Below are positions 63,140 through 64,000 of a DNA stretch of 64,000 nucleotides, piece after piece. How positions within the stretch are numbered: position 1 is the first letter of the stretch; the number at the start of each line of letters is the position of its first letter. Origin of the DNA: Phylloscopus collybita (lineage: Eukaryota; Chordata; Aves; Passeriformes; Phylloscopidae). A program made the translations under genes and the position numbers. Location: the NCBI GenBank assembly GCA_027886175.1, contig JAJNNQ010000024.1:25275001-25339000 (forward strand), written 5' to 3'. The notes beneath the pieces were generated by a model. That model had not been told where the DNA came from, made no database searches, and saw only the letters and a program-made list of their open reading frames with translations.

Positions 63140-63260
63140 TACAAGTCAAGAAACAAAGGCAGACAGATTGAAAACAACAAATGCATGGTCACACAGCAAA
63201 GCACTGTTGAAGAGGGATTTCAGCTTCAGGTTTCCACCTGCCTAACTATCATGAAGCCAG
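63140..63260 (-). repeat. MIR SINE remnant
   Basis: The plus strand reads GAAACAAAGGCAGACAGATT, then TGGTCACACAGCAA (63186-63199), then GAGGGATTTCAGCTTCAGG, then CCTAACT. This is the reverse complement order of MIR: GAAACTGAGGC, AAGGTCACACAGC, GAGCCGGGATTTGAACTCAGG. A good match for such an old family. Confidence 0.75.
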
Positions 63261-63469
63261 CTTGCCTCTTCCACCTAACTGCCTTGCCCTGCAGAGGCAG
63301 AACAATGTTAAACTGGTGCCTTTGTGCAAATGTTGGAGGCACATGGCGTCTGCCACAGACATAAATGTCATTGCCACTGCTGTGGGAAGCGTTAACACAG
63401 GTGCTGCTAACACTTCCAGTCCCTGAGTGTCATTAATGCTTTTTATTGATACTACGAAGTTCTGCAACA

Positions 63470-63740
63470 AAAGTAATAGGATTTGTCAGGGGCCGTTATA
63501 AACTGCCCCTGCTGGATAAATACATAATACATGATGGCAAAGGTCCAATGGGCCTTTAATCAATTGGCTTTCTGAGTCAAATAAATGTCACATTAGACAT
63601 AAGCCATGTTGCATTCTGTGGGCGCCTCTGCTCCCCTCATCTCGCAGGCCTGACACTGCCACGGGCAGCTCTGGACACGCATAGGCTCCTACTTATTTGT
63701 GGCAAATATATCAGAGCAAAACTGGAGCAGCATGCTGTAA
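63470..63740. promoter_or_regulatory. Candidate conserved noncoding element with AP-1 and CCAAT-type motifs
   Basis: Complex, repeat-free sequence containing CCTTTAATCAATTGG (about 63553-63567), a perfect AP-1 site TGAGTCA (63573-63579), a TTATAAACTG string and several CpGs at 63620-63680. Texture and motif density are enhancer-like. Not aligned, so conservation is inferred. Confidence 0.35.
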
Positions 63741-64000
63741 ATTACAGATTTGGGACACCTTGTAATGAAAGGCAAAGGAGAAGGGAAAGAAATATGGGGA
63801 CACCATAGGCATGATAGGTCAACTCAAATACGTCTCCTTGGGAGCTGGCATTGTCACACCACCTCCTGCAGCCACTGCAGCAAATCTCATCCTCTTGCCC
63901 ACAGGGTGGGGGAGAAGGCACAGTGCCATTTCCTTCTGCACTGCAAAAGCAGTGGGTCAACTTTAAATGTTAAAGCCACATATTTTAGGTCTAGTATCAG
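63741..64000. other. Unique sequence to the window edge
   Basis: No gene or repeat recognised. A 72-codon minus frame (63742-63960) has no domain. Confidence 0.5.

Noticed and set aside
1..64000. tRNA, rRNA or snRNA genes
   Set aside because: No A/B-box pair with cloverleaf potential or known RNA gene sequence was seen on either strand; the tRNA-like pieces belong to decayed SINEs.

Overview
The window is vertebrate nuclear DNA and most likely avian. The best evidence is a set of CR1 LINE fragments: a 3' end with the avian-type octamer tail at 56168-56780, another CR1 tail at about 47985-48076, and a decayed CR1 reverse-transcriptase segment at about 58590-58850. Several very old MIR-like SINE remnants (31998-32160, 47412-47500, 12785-12900, 63140-63260) and a low overall repeat load also fit a bird. 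Nothing in the window looks bacterial or viral. I see no operon, CRISPR array, rRNA or tRNA.

I find no protein-coding exon that I can defend. Open reading frames are short, scattered and low in complexity or frameshifted, as expected by chance in about 40% GC DNA. The only recognisable protein similarity is in the CR1 relics. The window is best read as intergenic or long-intron sequence near a developmentally regulated gene that lies outside it or touches it only through untranslated exons.

Layout. 1-35 kb is mostly unique A+T-rich sequence. It holds stretches I suspect are conserved regulatory elements (5.8-6.25, 7.98-8.3, 8.92-9.16, 19.13-19.8 and 30.09-30.44 kb), an AT/CATA microsatellite region at 10.0-10.45 kb, a pure (TTCC)40 array at 17571-17732 and a perfect 12-bp inverted repeat with RUNX-type cores at 30925-30953. 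35-42 kb is the most distinctive part: CpG density rises in patches and between 39.5 and 41.2 kb there is a dense run of poly-A, poly-T, poly-G, CT, CA, GA and GGGA tracts next to a strong minus-strand splice-donor match at 40651. This is the best candidate for a promoter with an untranslated first exon. 42-64 kb is again unique noncoding sequence carrying the CR1 and MIR fossils, and it ends with another conserved-looking segment at 63.47-63.74 kb.

Calls of 'candidate conserved noncoding element' rest on reading composition and motifs only; no alignment was available. I found no clearly new biological system. The most testable items are the promoter-like non-B-DNA cluster, the inverted RUNX-core palindrome and the candidate enhancers.
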